Origin: Bacilli bacterium
GTDB taxonomy: Bacteria; Bacillota_I; Bacilli_A; RF39; UBA660
NCBI GenBank assembly: GCA_900772435.1
Contig: CAAHEM010000112.1
Location: 1 to 5,468 of the forward strand
DNA: 5,468 bases
Direction: 5' to 3'
How positions within the stretch are numbered: the stretch's first letter is position 1; the number at the start of each line of letters is the position of its first letter. Both the position numbers and the translations under genes were made by a program. Below are positions 1 to 5,216 of the stretch, piece after piece. The notes below the pieces were generated by a model. It made no database searches and was not told the DNA's origin. It worked only from the letters and a program-made list of their open reading frames with translations.

Positions 1-56
1 AGTATTTAGCATAATTTCTTATCATTTTGAGTTTTACTTTCTCAACGTTATAACAT

Positions 57-356
57 TTGTCCTTAGTAGATAAGATATCTATTTCTTAATTTAATAAGAT
101 ATTTTTATTATTTATATTATATTGATATATATATTATTAGTAAGATAGATATATAATTAACTAATAAATTAATATTAATTAAGAACATATAATTGAAAAA
201 TAATATTTAATATATCCAATATAAATAATGAAAAATAATATAGATGTTTTTCACTAATATAATTAAATTATTTATATTATTATAAAGTTTTATAAAAATA
301 ATTAAATTTCTATAAATTTCTTCATAATAGATATAACATTTAATTATCTATTGGAC
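57..356 (-). other. Gene-free, very AT-rich stretch; candidate structured RNA or long leader
   Basis: Positions 1-402 contain no convincing gene on either strand and are almost all A and T. The predicted transcript from G356 runs leftwards. Its 5' end can pair with a segment about 300 nt downstream in three co-linear helices: 353-360 with 55-62 (8 bp, of which the 4 inner ones fall inside the transcript), 344-350 with 67-73 (7 bp) and 326-334 with 75-83 (9 bp), separated by internal loops of 2/4 and 9/1 nt. This could be the closing helix of a noncoding RNA or of a 5' leader. The same repeat could be the ends of a small transposon-like element, but I see no target duplication. An ATG at 25-23 opens a frame that runs off the left edge (MIRNYAKY), without a clear ribosome-binding site. 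Small direct repeats (107-120 and 267-280; 194-206 and 229-241) are probably due to composition. Confidence 0.3.
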
Positions 357-362
357 AAATAT

Positions 363-391
363 ATTGTAGCAAATGTATTATTCTATGTCAA
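363..391 (-). promoter_or_regulatory. Near-consensus promoter firing towards the left edge
   Basis: Minus-strand -35 TTGACA (391-386, perfect), 17-nt spacer, and -10 TACAAT (368-363, one mismatch), with TG plus one base before it as an extended -10. This is the closest match to a housekeeping promoter in the window. It begins 11 nt beyond the hydrogenase hairpin and drives transcription through the gene-free region to its left, with a predicted start at about G356. Confidence 0.65.
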
Positions 392-402
392 TACTTTTTT
401 AT

Positions 403-432
403 AATAAAATTGCAATTTCTTGCAATTTTATT
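403..432 (-). terminator. Hairpin at the hydrogenase stop, possible terminator
   Basis: Perfect 13-bp inverted repeat (403-415 with 420-432) closed by a GAAA loop on the minus strand. The G+C part is only TTGCAA, the outer pairs are all A-T, and on the minus strand the T-rich tract forms the 3' arm of the stem. The hydrogenase stop codon (430-428) is inside the first arm. It is weaker than the two other terminators here, but it has the same design and sits at the expected end of the operon. As the repeat is symmetrical it could also act on leftward-facing opposite transcripts. Confidence 0.6.
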
Positions 433-1945
433 TTTCAGTACCTTTTAATAGATAACTTTTATCACTATAAGATGTATGTAATAATTTAAAGCTATCCTCA
501 CTTAATGGTTTCTTTAAGTAATTTTTATATAATAATTTTAATTCTTTATTATCATGAGCACATCTTACAGATCTTTTAGTATCAATATTATAAAGTCCTT
601 TAGCTCTTTGTTCTCTGACTTTTTCTAGTTGAGTAATTTGGCATAAAGGTTGTCCACCTCCGCCAATACAACCACCCTTACAATTCATTACCTCTATAAA
701 GTGATATTTCATATATCTATCATCTTTAAGCAATTCTTCTAAGTTTTCAAGCTGTTGTACTACTGCAACTCTAAGTTTATATTTATCAATTGTGATAGTC
801 GCTTCTTTTATACCCTCAAAGCCTCTTAATTCTATAAAATTAAGTTCATCCTTCTTAAGATTAGTTTTAGTCATAATTCTATGTAATGTACGAATTACAG
901 ATTCTGTAACTCCACCAGAATTACCAAATATAACACCAGCGCCACTGCTTTCACCAAGCAATTTATCATACTCACTATCATTTAAATTAGATAATTTTAT
1001 ATCTTCTTCTTTAAATAATATTGAAAGCTCACTAGCAGTCATAACATAATCAATATTATTAGTATATTCACGTGCTTCCATCTTTTTACTAGTACATGGT
1101 GTAATAGCCACAGTTACTATCTTAGATGGATCTATATTCTTCTCTTTTGAAAAATATTCTTTAATAACAGCACATTGCATACCAATAGGACTCTTACAAG
1201 TAGATAAATTATCTAGTAGTTCTGGATGATACACTTCAGCATATTTAACCCATGCAGGACAACAACTTGTAAATTGAGGAATAGGGCCTTTATTAGAAAG
1301 TCTAGCAGCAAACTCAGCAACTTCCTCTAATATAGTTAAGTCTGCACCAAATGCAGTATCAAACACATAATCAAATCCAACTTTTTTTAAACCAGTAACA
1401 ATCTTATTTTCAACATTATCTCCAGGTTCAAAACCAAAGTTTTCTCCAAGAGATACCCTAACTGCAGGTGCTACTAAAGCAACAACAACTTTTTCATTAG
1501 TATTAATTATCTCTTTAACTTCTTTATAACAATATCTTGGTATCAAAGCTCCAGTTGGACAATTTAAAATACATTGACCACATCCTAAACATATAGGATT
1601 CTTACATATATTTAAATCATATGATAGATTAACAGTCTTTTCACAAGTTTTCTTACATTGACCACAATTTATACACTTTTCAGGTATTCTAACTATTGCT
1701 GGATTATATTGACTAATTCTAACTTTTTTATCTTCAGTTACATCATTAATAATCTTATTAGTTTTAATATCTAAAGCTTCTTCTACAACTGATTCAATAA
1801 TAGAATCTAAATCATCTTGGAAAACATCATTTGTAACAAGCTTTATATCTTCTTTATCAGTGCCACACATTGGACATTTATAATCATCTGACATTTTCTC
1901 AGTTTCAATTACATACCCACATTTAGCACATATATATTTTGCCAT
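428..1945 (-). CDS. hydA: [FeFe]-hydrogenase, group A type, with N-terminal rubredoxin-like domain
   Basis: A 505-residue iron-only hydrogenase, probably cytoplasmic (no signal peptide), interconverting protons and H2 with an electron carrier such as ferredoxin. Residues 1-36 form a short rubredoxin-like metal site (Cys6, Cys9, Cys24, Cys27). Residues 85-135 hold two CxxCxxCxxxC motifs for two [4Fe-4S] clusters (Cys91/94/97/101 and Cys119/122/125/129). The H-cluster domain has L1 TSCCPAW (Cys228, Cys229), L2 TPCTSKKME (Cys284) and L3 VMNCKGGC (Cys422, Cys426) followed by GGGGQP. By spacing to the clostridial CpI enzyme, the proton path is complete: Cys228, Glu208, Ser248, Glu211, Arg215. L2 has Thr282 where CpI has Met, and L3 has Asn421 where Ala is usual. 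The C-terminal 70 residues match the small-subunit-like domain (LLHTSY). It is last in the regulator-kinase operon. Direction of catalysis and electron partner are inferred, and maturation genes are not in this window. Confidence 0.95.
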   Translation of the reverse strand: MAKYICAKCGYVIETEKMSDDYKCPMCGTDKEDIKLVTNDVFQDDLDSIIESVVEEALDIKTNKIINDVTEDKKVRISQYNPAIVRIPEKCINCGQCKKTCEKTVNLSYDLNICKNPICLGCGQCILNCPTGALIPRYCYKEVKEIINTNEKVVVALVAPAVRVSLGENFGFEPGDNVENKIVTGLKKVGFDYVFDTAFGADLTILEEVAEFAARLSNKGPIPQFTSCCPAWVKYAEVYHPELLDNLSTCKSPIGMQCAVIKEYFSKEKNIDPSKIVTVAITPCTSKKMEAREYTNNIDYVMTASELSILFKEEDIKLSNLNDSEYDKLLGESSGAGVIFGNSGGVTESVIRTLHRIMTKTNLKKDELNFIELRGFEGIKEATITIDKYKLRVAVVQQLENLEELLKDDRYMKYHFIEVMNCKGGCIGGGGQPLCQITQLEKVREQRAKGLYNIDTKRSVRCAHDNKELKLLYKNYLKKPLSEDSFKLLHTSYSDKSYLLKGTEK

Positions 1946-1950
1946 AAAAT

Positions 1951-1955
1951 CTCCT
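1951..1955 (-). promoter_or_regulatory. Strong ribosome-binding site of the hydrogenase
   Basis: AGGAG, within AAAGGAGA, lies 5 nt before the ATG of the hydrogenase, in the 30-nt gap after the kinase gene. No terminator-like hairpin or convincing promoter is visible in that gap, which supports co-transcription with the kinase. The strong site suggests that the hydrogenase is translated more efficiently than the kinase. Confidence 0.75.
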
Positions 1956-1975
1956 TTACATCTTTTTCAAAATTA

Positions 1976-3367
1976 TTATAACATATTTTTCTTATCAATT
2001 TCAAAATAGAATGTAGTACCATGATTTTTAACACTTTTAACACCATACTTATAATTATGACTCTCAAGTATAGTTTTAACGATAGAAAGCCCTAGGCCAG
2101 TTCCAAATGCATTTCTTTTATGTTTCTTTTCATTATGATAATATTTATTCCATATATATTTAATTTCTTCTTTATCAATACCCTTACCAGTATCTTTTAT
2201 TTCAACTAAAACTTTCTTTTTATCTTCTGTTACATTAATATATATTTTCTTATCTTCTCCAGTATAATTAACAGCATTATTAAGTAAATTATAAATTACT
2301 TGTTCAAGTCTTTTCTTATCAGCTTTAACCATTATTTTTTTATCATTATTATAAATAAATTCATAACCATCACTATCTATAAGAATATAAAATCTTTTAA
2401 TTATGTTTCTAATTAATTCATCAAGATCAAACTCTTCTATTTTAAGTTCATATGTACTAGATTGTAATTTAGATAAATCAAGAATATCACTTACAAGAAC
2501 ATTTAATCTATCTGTTTCTTCTATGATTATATTCATATTTTCAGCTCTTTTTTCAGGTGTTTGGCTTTCTAAATCTCTAGTCATTTCAGCATATGCTTTT
2601 ATCATAGTAAGAGGTGTTCTAAGATCATGACCAACATTAGCCATTAGATCTCTTCTTAATTCATCAGTTTTTGATAATTCATTCTTCGCCAAGTCTAACG
2701 TAGTAGATAGTTCTTTTATTTCTTGTACTTTACTATCCGTTGAGAATGATACATTAAAGTCTCCATTAGCTAATTTTTTAGCAGAATCGCTTATTTTAAC
2801 TATAGGTTTAGAAATCATACTAGATATAACATAACTTATTATTAAAGAAATTCCAAATATTATTAATGCTATATATCCATATTGACTCTTTAAAAGTATA
2901 ATTGATGAATCTAATGGTTGTATTGAAGTATTCAAAAATATATATACTTCATCATTATATTTTAATGCTTTAATTATAGTTTTATTACCAAATCTTTTAT
3001 TATATAGAAGTCTTGTATCTTCAGTACTACCACTTTCAACAAAAGAAGTAATATAGTTATCACTAGTAGATTTATCACTAAATAAGCATCCTTTATTATA
3101 TGTATTTGATATAGTTTGGATAATACCATTTGAATAAATTGATATACATACACCATAGTTATATGCATAATCTTCTAAAATACTTATATTCATAGAATTA
3201 TTATTTTTAATAGAAGAAACTATATTATCTAATTGATTCTTTTTATATATTTCATAATATTTATTAAGAAATATTATTTGCATTAAAAAAAGAAATAGTA
3301 ATATAAAACTAGCAAATGCTATCAAGCATCCTAATACTATATGTTTAATCTTACTATTCTTTATCAT
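1976..3367 (-). CDS. Membrane sensor histidine kinase (HAMP-HisKA-HATPase)
   Basis: A 463-residue transmembrane kinase that should phosphorylate the adjacent response regulator. Residue numbers count from a TTG one codon upstream. Membrane segments lie at about 11-35 and 164-186, flanking an extracytoplasmic sensor domain of about 125 residues that I do not recognise (it contains Cys75 and Cys95). HAMP follows at 187-236 and the dimerisation domain contains phosphoacceptor His248 in VGHDLRTPL; Asp249 and Thr252 fit the DxxT phosphatase motif. The ATPase domain has the N box (Asn361-Asn368, NLLNNAVN), G1 (DTGKGID, 393-399) and G2 (GTGLGL, 423-428). I chose the ATG at 3367, giving a 14-nt overlap with the regulator gene; the TTG directly before it (3370) is a less likely start. 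The Shine-Dalgarno is weak (GGGG, 10 nt away), so translation is probably coupled to the regulator. The kinase looks intact. Confidence 0.95.
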   Translation of the reverse strand: MIKNSKIKHIVLGCLIAFASFILLFLFLMQIIFLNKYYEIYKKNQLDNIVSSIKNNNSMNISILEDYAYNYGVCISIYSNGIIQTISNTYNKGCLFSDKSTSDNYITSFVESGSTEDTRLLYNKRFGNKTIIKALKYNDEVYIFLNTSIQPLDSSIILLKSQYGYIALIIFGISLIISYVISSMISKPIVKISDSAKKLANGDFNVSFSTDSKVQEIKELSTTLDLAKNELSKTDELRRDLMANVGHDLRTPLTMIKAYAEMTRDLESQTPEKRAENMNIIIEETDRLNVLVSDILDLSKLQSSTYELKIEEFDLDELIRNIIKRFYILIDSDGYEFIYNNDKKIMVKADKKRLEQVIYNLLNNAVNYTGEDKKIYINVTEDKKKVLVEIKDTGKGIDKEEIKYIWNKYYHNEKKHKRNAFGTGLGLSIVKTILESHNYKYGVKSVKNHGTTFYFEIDKKNML

Positions 3368-4010
3368 CAAATTTATACCCCATTCCTCTTACTGTGGTAA
3401 TTAAATCTCGATATTCCCCTAAATTATTTCTAAGCATCTTTATATGAGTATCAATAGTTCTATCATTACCTAAGTAATCATAATTCCATATATTATTAAG
3501 TAATTGTTCTCTTGATAATGCAATTCCTTTATTATTTATAAAATATACTAGTAAATCATATTCTTTAGGTGTTAATAATAATTCTTTTCCATTGACATAT
3601 GCAGCATGTCCTAAAAAGTCAACTTTAAGATTCTTATAAACATAAAAATCATCTTCACCTTTATATCTTTTTATAACAGCATTTATTCTAGCCATTAATT
3701 CTTTTGGACTAAATGGTTTTGTCATATAATCATCTATTCCCAAATCAAAGCCAGCTAAGATATCATATTCTTCTCCTCTAGCAGATAACATAATTGTTGG
3801 AGTATTATATCTTTCTTTAATTATTTTATATGCAGTGAATCCATCCATTTTAGGCATCATTATATCAAGAATAATAATATCAGCATCTTTAGCTTTATCA
3901 ACAGCTTCAACACCATTTTCAGCTTCTATAACATCATACTTATTTCCAATACAGTATTCTTTAATAACATCTCTAATTAATTTTTCATCATCAACGATTA
4001 GTACTTTCAT
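3354..4010 (-). CDS. OmpR/PhoB-family response regulator
   Basis: A 218-residue DNA-binding response regulator in the cytoplasm, partner of the adjacent histidine kinase. The receiver domain (about residues 1-115) has the acidic pair Asp7-Asp8, the phosphoacceptor Asp49 in ILDIMMPKMDG, the switch residue Ser76 (LSAR), Tyr95 and the conserved Lys98 (TKPF). The winged helix-turn-helix domain (about 122-215) shows the family hallmarks TPKEYDLL, SREQLL, the recognition helix DRTIDTHIKMLR (183-194) and the C-terminal hairpin VRGMGYKF. Length and domain order are normal and all catalytic residues are present. The ATG at 4010 has a good AGAGGTGA ribosome-binding site. It is the first gene of the apparent regulator-kinase-hydrogenase unit, with its own promoter. 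It may control that operon itself; the target genes and signal cannot be read from the sequence. Confidence 0.96.
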   Translation of the reverse strand: MKVLIVDDEKLIRDVIKEYCIGNKYDVIEAENGVEAVDKAKDADIIILDIMMPKMDGFTAYKIIKERYNTPTIMLSARGEEYDILAGFDLGIDDYMTKPFSPKELMARINAVIKRYKGEDDFYVYKNLKVDFLGHAAYVNGKELLLTPKEYDLLVYFINNKGIALSREQLLNNIWNYDYLGNDRTIDTHIKMLRNNLGEYRDLITTVRGMGYKFDDKE

Positions 4011-4032
4011 CTCTTCACCTCTCGTAAATAAT

Positions 4033-4061
4033 ATAATATCACAATATGAAATATTTGTGAA
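4033..4061 (-). promoter_or_regulatory. Promoter of the two-component/hydrogenase operon
   Basis: Minus-strand -35 TTCACA (4061-4056, one mismatch to TTGACA), 17-nt spacer, and -10 TATTAT (4038-4033) with an extended TG at 4041-4040. The transcription start should fall near 4026, leaving a short leader of about 15 nt. This leader carries AGAGGTGA (4022-4015), 4 nt before the ATG of the response regulator. Confidence 0.6.
4039..4060 (-). repeat. Inverted repeat TCACAA-N10-TTGTGA overlapping the operon promoter
   Basis: Perfect 6-bp arms at 4039-4044 and 4055-4060. One arm covers most of the -35 box and the other abuts the -10 box and contains its TG extension. This is a suitable position for a repressor or redox regulator. 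The arm order (TCACAA first) is the reverse of Rex (TTGTGAA-N4-TTCACAA) and CRP-type sites, so it does not match either. As RNA it can also fold into nine pairs with one bulged A and a 3-nt loop, followed by a T-rich but broken tract. It could therefore be a weak terminator for the upstream gene. Confidence 0.4.
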
Positions 4062-4083
4062 AATTTAATGTATATTATTAGAA

Positions 4084-4875
4084 TTATTTATTGTAAAAAG
4101 AAGTACAGTCAAAACCTCTACAATTAACTAAATAAGAGTCTATTATCTTACCACCATTAGTTATTATTACTTTAGGATAACTATCATTATAAAAATTAGA
4201 ATCATTTAAAAATGCTTTGTTTATATTATTTAAAGATTTGATTGTATTATTATCAAGTTCATCACTATTAACAAAATAAGTATTTGATGATACTGTAACC
4301 CACTTTTCAAAAGCATCATAAGCAACAATGCAATCAACACTAGTACATTTATTTCCAATAAAAATTATTTTAGAATATTCCTTTTCTTTAACAATATTTA
4401 ATAAATTACTATTAGATATTTTAATTAAATCTAATACCTGACTTTTACTTTTCTTATATTCAGATTTACTCATACCATAAAACTTATTAAATTCATAATT
4501 TAATGAATCATCTATATTAGTAAAAAAAGTATTTTCTTCATTATCTATTAATAAAGTAATTTTATTCTTTTCAACATTCTTAATAACTATTTCTTTATTA
4601 CAATCTAATACCAATGATTTATTCTTTTTATTAAATCTATATTTACTACAAGAATCATATTCATTAGTAAAGTTTTCATTACTTGGTCTATAATATGATA
4701 TTTTATATTCATCAATATTAAATACATCATAATATCCATTAGTATAATTATATCTATACCAACTTTTATTTAATATATCATTATCTAATTTATCATACTT
4801 AAAAATATATAATATGGTTAGTATTATAGCAATTGCAAAGATACCAATTATATATATTATATTCTTATTTTTCAT
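4084..4875 (-). CDS. Membrane-anchored, six-cysteine protein with thioredoxin-like C-terminal domain
   Basis: A 263-residue protein. Lys2 and Lys4 precede one hydrophobic segment (about residues 5-25) with no lipobox cysteine, so the rest should be anchored on the outer face. Residues 38-120 are rich in short beta strands with aromatic residues and resemble a small beta-barrel domain, which I cannot name. Residues 168-260 read like a thioredoxin fold: strand KIIFIG, Cys177 and Cys182 where the active site would be, strand NTYFVNSD, a candidate cis-proline (Pro234), then strands KVIITN and IIDSYLV around GGK. The spacing is CX4C (CTSVDC), not the catalytic CXXC. A second CX4C (Cys252, Cys257) follows, and Cys76 and Cys92 may form a third pair. 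I chose the ATG at 4875, because the upstream in-frame TTG lies in a terminator stem. A distant relative of the bacteriocin-accessory thioredoxin-like proteins is possible; redox activity is unproven. Confidence 0.78.
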   Translation of the reverse strand: MKNKNIIYIIGIFAIAIILTILYIFKYDKLDNDILNKSWYRYNYTNGYYDVFNIDEYKISYYRPSNENFTNEYDSCSKYRFNKKNKSLVLDCNKEIVIKNVEKNKITLLIDNEENTFFTNIDDSLNYEFNKFYGMSKSEYKKSKSQVLDLIKISNSNLLNIVKEKEYSKIIFIGNKCTSVDCIVAYDAFEKWVTVSSNTYFVNSDELDNNTIKSLNNINKAFLNDSNFYNDSYPKVIITNGGKIIDSYLVNCRGFDCTSFYNK

Positions 4876-4881
4876 AATTAT

Positions 4882-4910
4882 ATAATAACAAAAAACAAGC
4901 AATTTTTCAA
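4882..4910 (-). promoter_or_regulatory. Promoter superimposed on the terminator, giving a leaderless mRNA
   Basis: Minus-strand -35 TTGAAA (4910-4905), 17-nt spacer, and -10 TATTAT (4887-4882) preceded by TG plus one base, the extended -10 pattern. Six bases after the -10 box comes the ATG at 4875, so the predicted +1 is the A of the start codon. No Shine-Dalgarno sequence precedes that ATG, which fits a leaderless transcript. The -35 box uses the GAAA loop of the terminator, and the spacer contains its right arm and U-tract. Confidence 0.6.
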
Positions 4911-4919
4911 TTACTTGTT
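4890..4919 (-). terminator. Strong intrinsic terminator after the 88-aa gene
   Basis: An 11-bp stem on the minus strand, AACAAGTAATT (4919-4909) with AATTGCTTGTT (4904-4894), including one G-U pair. It is closed by a GAAA tetraloop (4908-4905) and followed by a run of six T residues (4895-4890, two of them in the stem). The stop codon of the 88-aa gene (4913-4911) is in the left arm. A TTG in frame with the downstream gene (4902-4900) is in the right arm, which argues against its use as a start. Confidence 0.88.
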
Positions 4920-5177
4920 AGTATTAGCATAATAGTTAAATTCAGATATTTCTCTTGATATATTATCTAAATCATCAGCATCAGGATCATCTTCTAATAT
5001 TTCATCTATAAGAAACATTATATCGTTTATAGATGCACATTCTTTAGGATTAATTCCATATCTATTTAGAACTTCACATTGATATTCAGATAAATAAATA
5101 CCTTTTTTTATTTCTTTATGCATATATTTCTTATCATATAAATCATTTATATCTACTTCTTGACCATTAATATTCAT
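4911..5177 (-). CDS. Conserved-looking small acidic protein, function unknown
   Basis: An 88-residue soluble protein that I do not recognise. It has no signal peptide or membrane segment. The first half is mixed-charge (lysines around residues 16-25, then the stretch GIYLSEYQCEVLNRYGI). The second half is strongly acidic and probably helical, with an Asp/Glu cluster at residues 58-71 (EILEDDPDADDLD), and the C-terminus is ISEFNYYANTNK. Cys34 and Cys47 do not form a known motif. I use the ATG at 5177 rather than a GTG 9 nt upstream, because that GTG is part of the AGGTGA ribosome-binding site. It follows rpmE by 26 nt, across a terminator, and its own stop lies in the stem of another terminator. 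It therefore forms a small unit whose expression probably depends on read-through from rpmE. A regulatory or protein-binding role would only be a guess. Confidence 0.8.
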   Translation of the reverse strand: MNINGQEVDINDLYDKKYMHKEIKKGIYLSEYQCEVLNRYGINPKECASINDIMFLIDEILEDDPDADDLDNISREISEFNYYANTNK

Positions 5178-5182
5178 AATTT

Positions 5183-5188
5183 TCACCT
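5183..5188 (-). promoter_or_regulatory. Ribosome-binding site that decides the start of the 88-aa gene
   Basis: AGGTGA, part of the Shine-Dalgarno complement AGGAGGTGA, lies 5 nt before the ATG at 5177. An upstream GTG in the same frame (5186-5184) is inside this motif, so it is more likely part of the ribosome-binding site than a start codon. Confidence 0.75.
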
Positions 5189-5191
5189 AAT

Positions 5192-5216
5192 AAAAAATCA
5201 CTATTAATCAGTGATT
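5192..5216 (-). terminator. Intrinsic terminator overlapping the rpmE stop
   Basis: On the minus strand, AATCACT (5216-5210) pairs with AGTGATT (5202-5196) around a 7-nt loop. Six T residues run from 5197 to 5192, partly within the stem. Two G-U pairs can extend the base. The rpmE stop codon TAA lies in the loop. The U-tract ends only 3 nt before the ribosome-binding site of the next gene, so that gene is reached only by read-through or from a promoter I have not located. Confidence 0.8.

Noticed and set aside
1..73. Open frames at the left edge: plus strand 2-73 ending in TAA, and minus strand from an ATG at 25-23 running off the edge
   Set aside because: Both are too short to judge. The plus-strand frame has an odd aromatic and hydrophobic content and the minus-strand one lacks a clear ribosome-binding site. 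The minus-strand frame could be a real gene start, but this cannot be supported from 25 bases.
74..325. Origin-like, CRISPR-like or satellite repeats in the AT-rich stretch
   Set aside because: Only 13-14 bp two-copy repeats of pure A/T words are visible, with no regular spacing and no DnaA-box cluster, so composition explains them.
792..1049. Open frame on the plus strand inside the hydrogenase gene
   Set aside because: It is antisense to strongly conserved hydrogenase sequence, including part of the H-cluster domain, and shows no protein features or ribosome-binding site.
2403..2630. Open frame on the plus strand inside the kinase gene
   Set aside because: It is antisense to the kinase dimerisation domain, with serine-rich low-complexity content typical of a shadow frame.
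3368..3370. TTG as first codon of the histidine kinase
   Set aside because: An ATG follows immediately and is the more usual start; the difference is one residue, so this is a preference rather than a proof.
3835..4068. Open frame on the plus strand across the start of the response regulator
   Set aside because: It is antisense to the receiver-domain motifs and the operon promoter, which explain this sequence better.
4039..4072. Rex (redox regulator) operator upstream of the hydrogenase operon
   Set aside because: TTGTGA and TCACAA words are present, but in reversed order and with wrong spacing. The one half-site in the right orientation has a partner matching only about half of the consensus.
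4876..4902. Upstream TTG start that would add nine residues to the membrane-anchored protein
   Set aside because: The TTG lies in the right arm of the terminator stem of the preceding gene, has no ribosome-binding site, and would be outside the transcript from the predicted promoter.
5178..5186. GTG start that would add three residues to the 88-aa protein
   Set aside because: The GTG is part of the AGGTGA motif that is well placed as the ribosome-binding site of the ATG at 5177.
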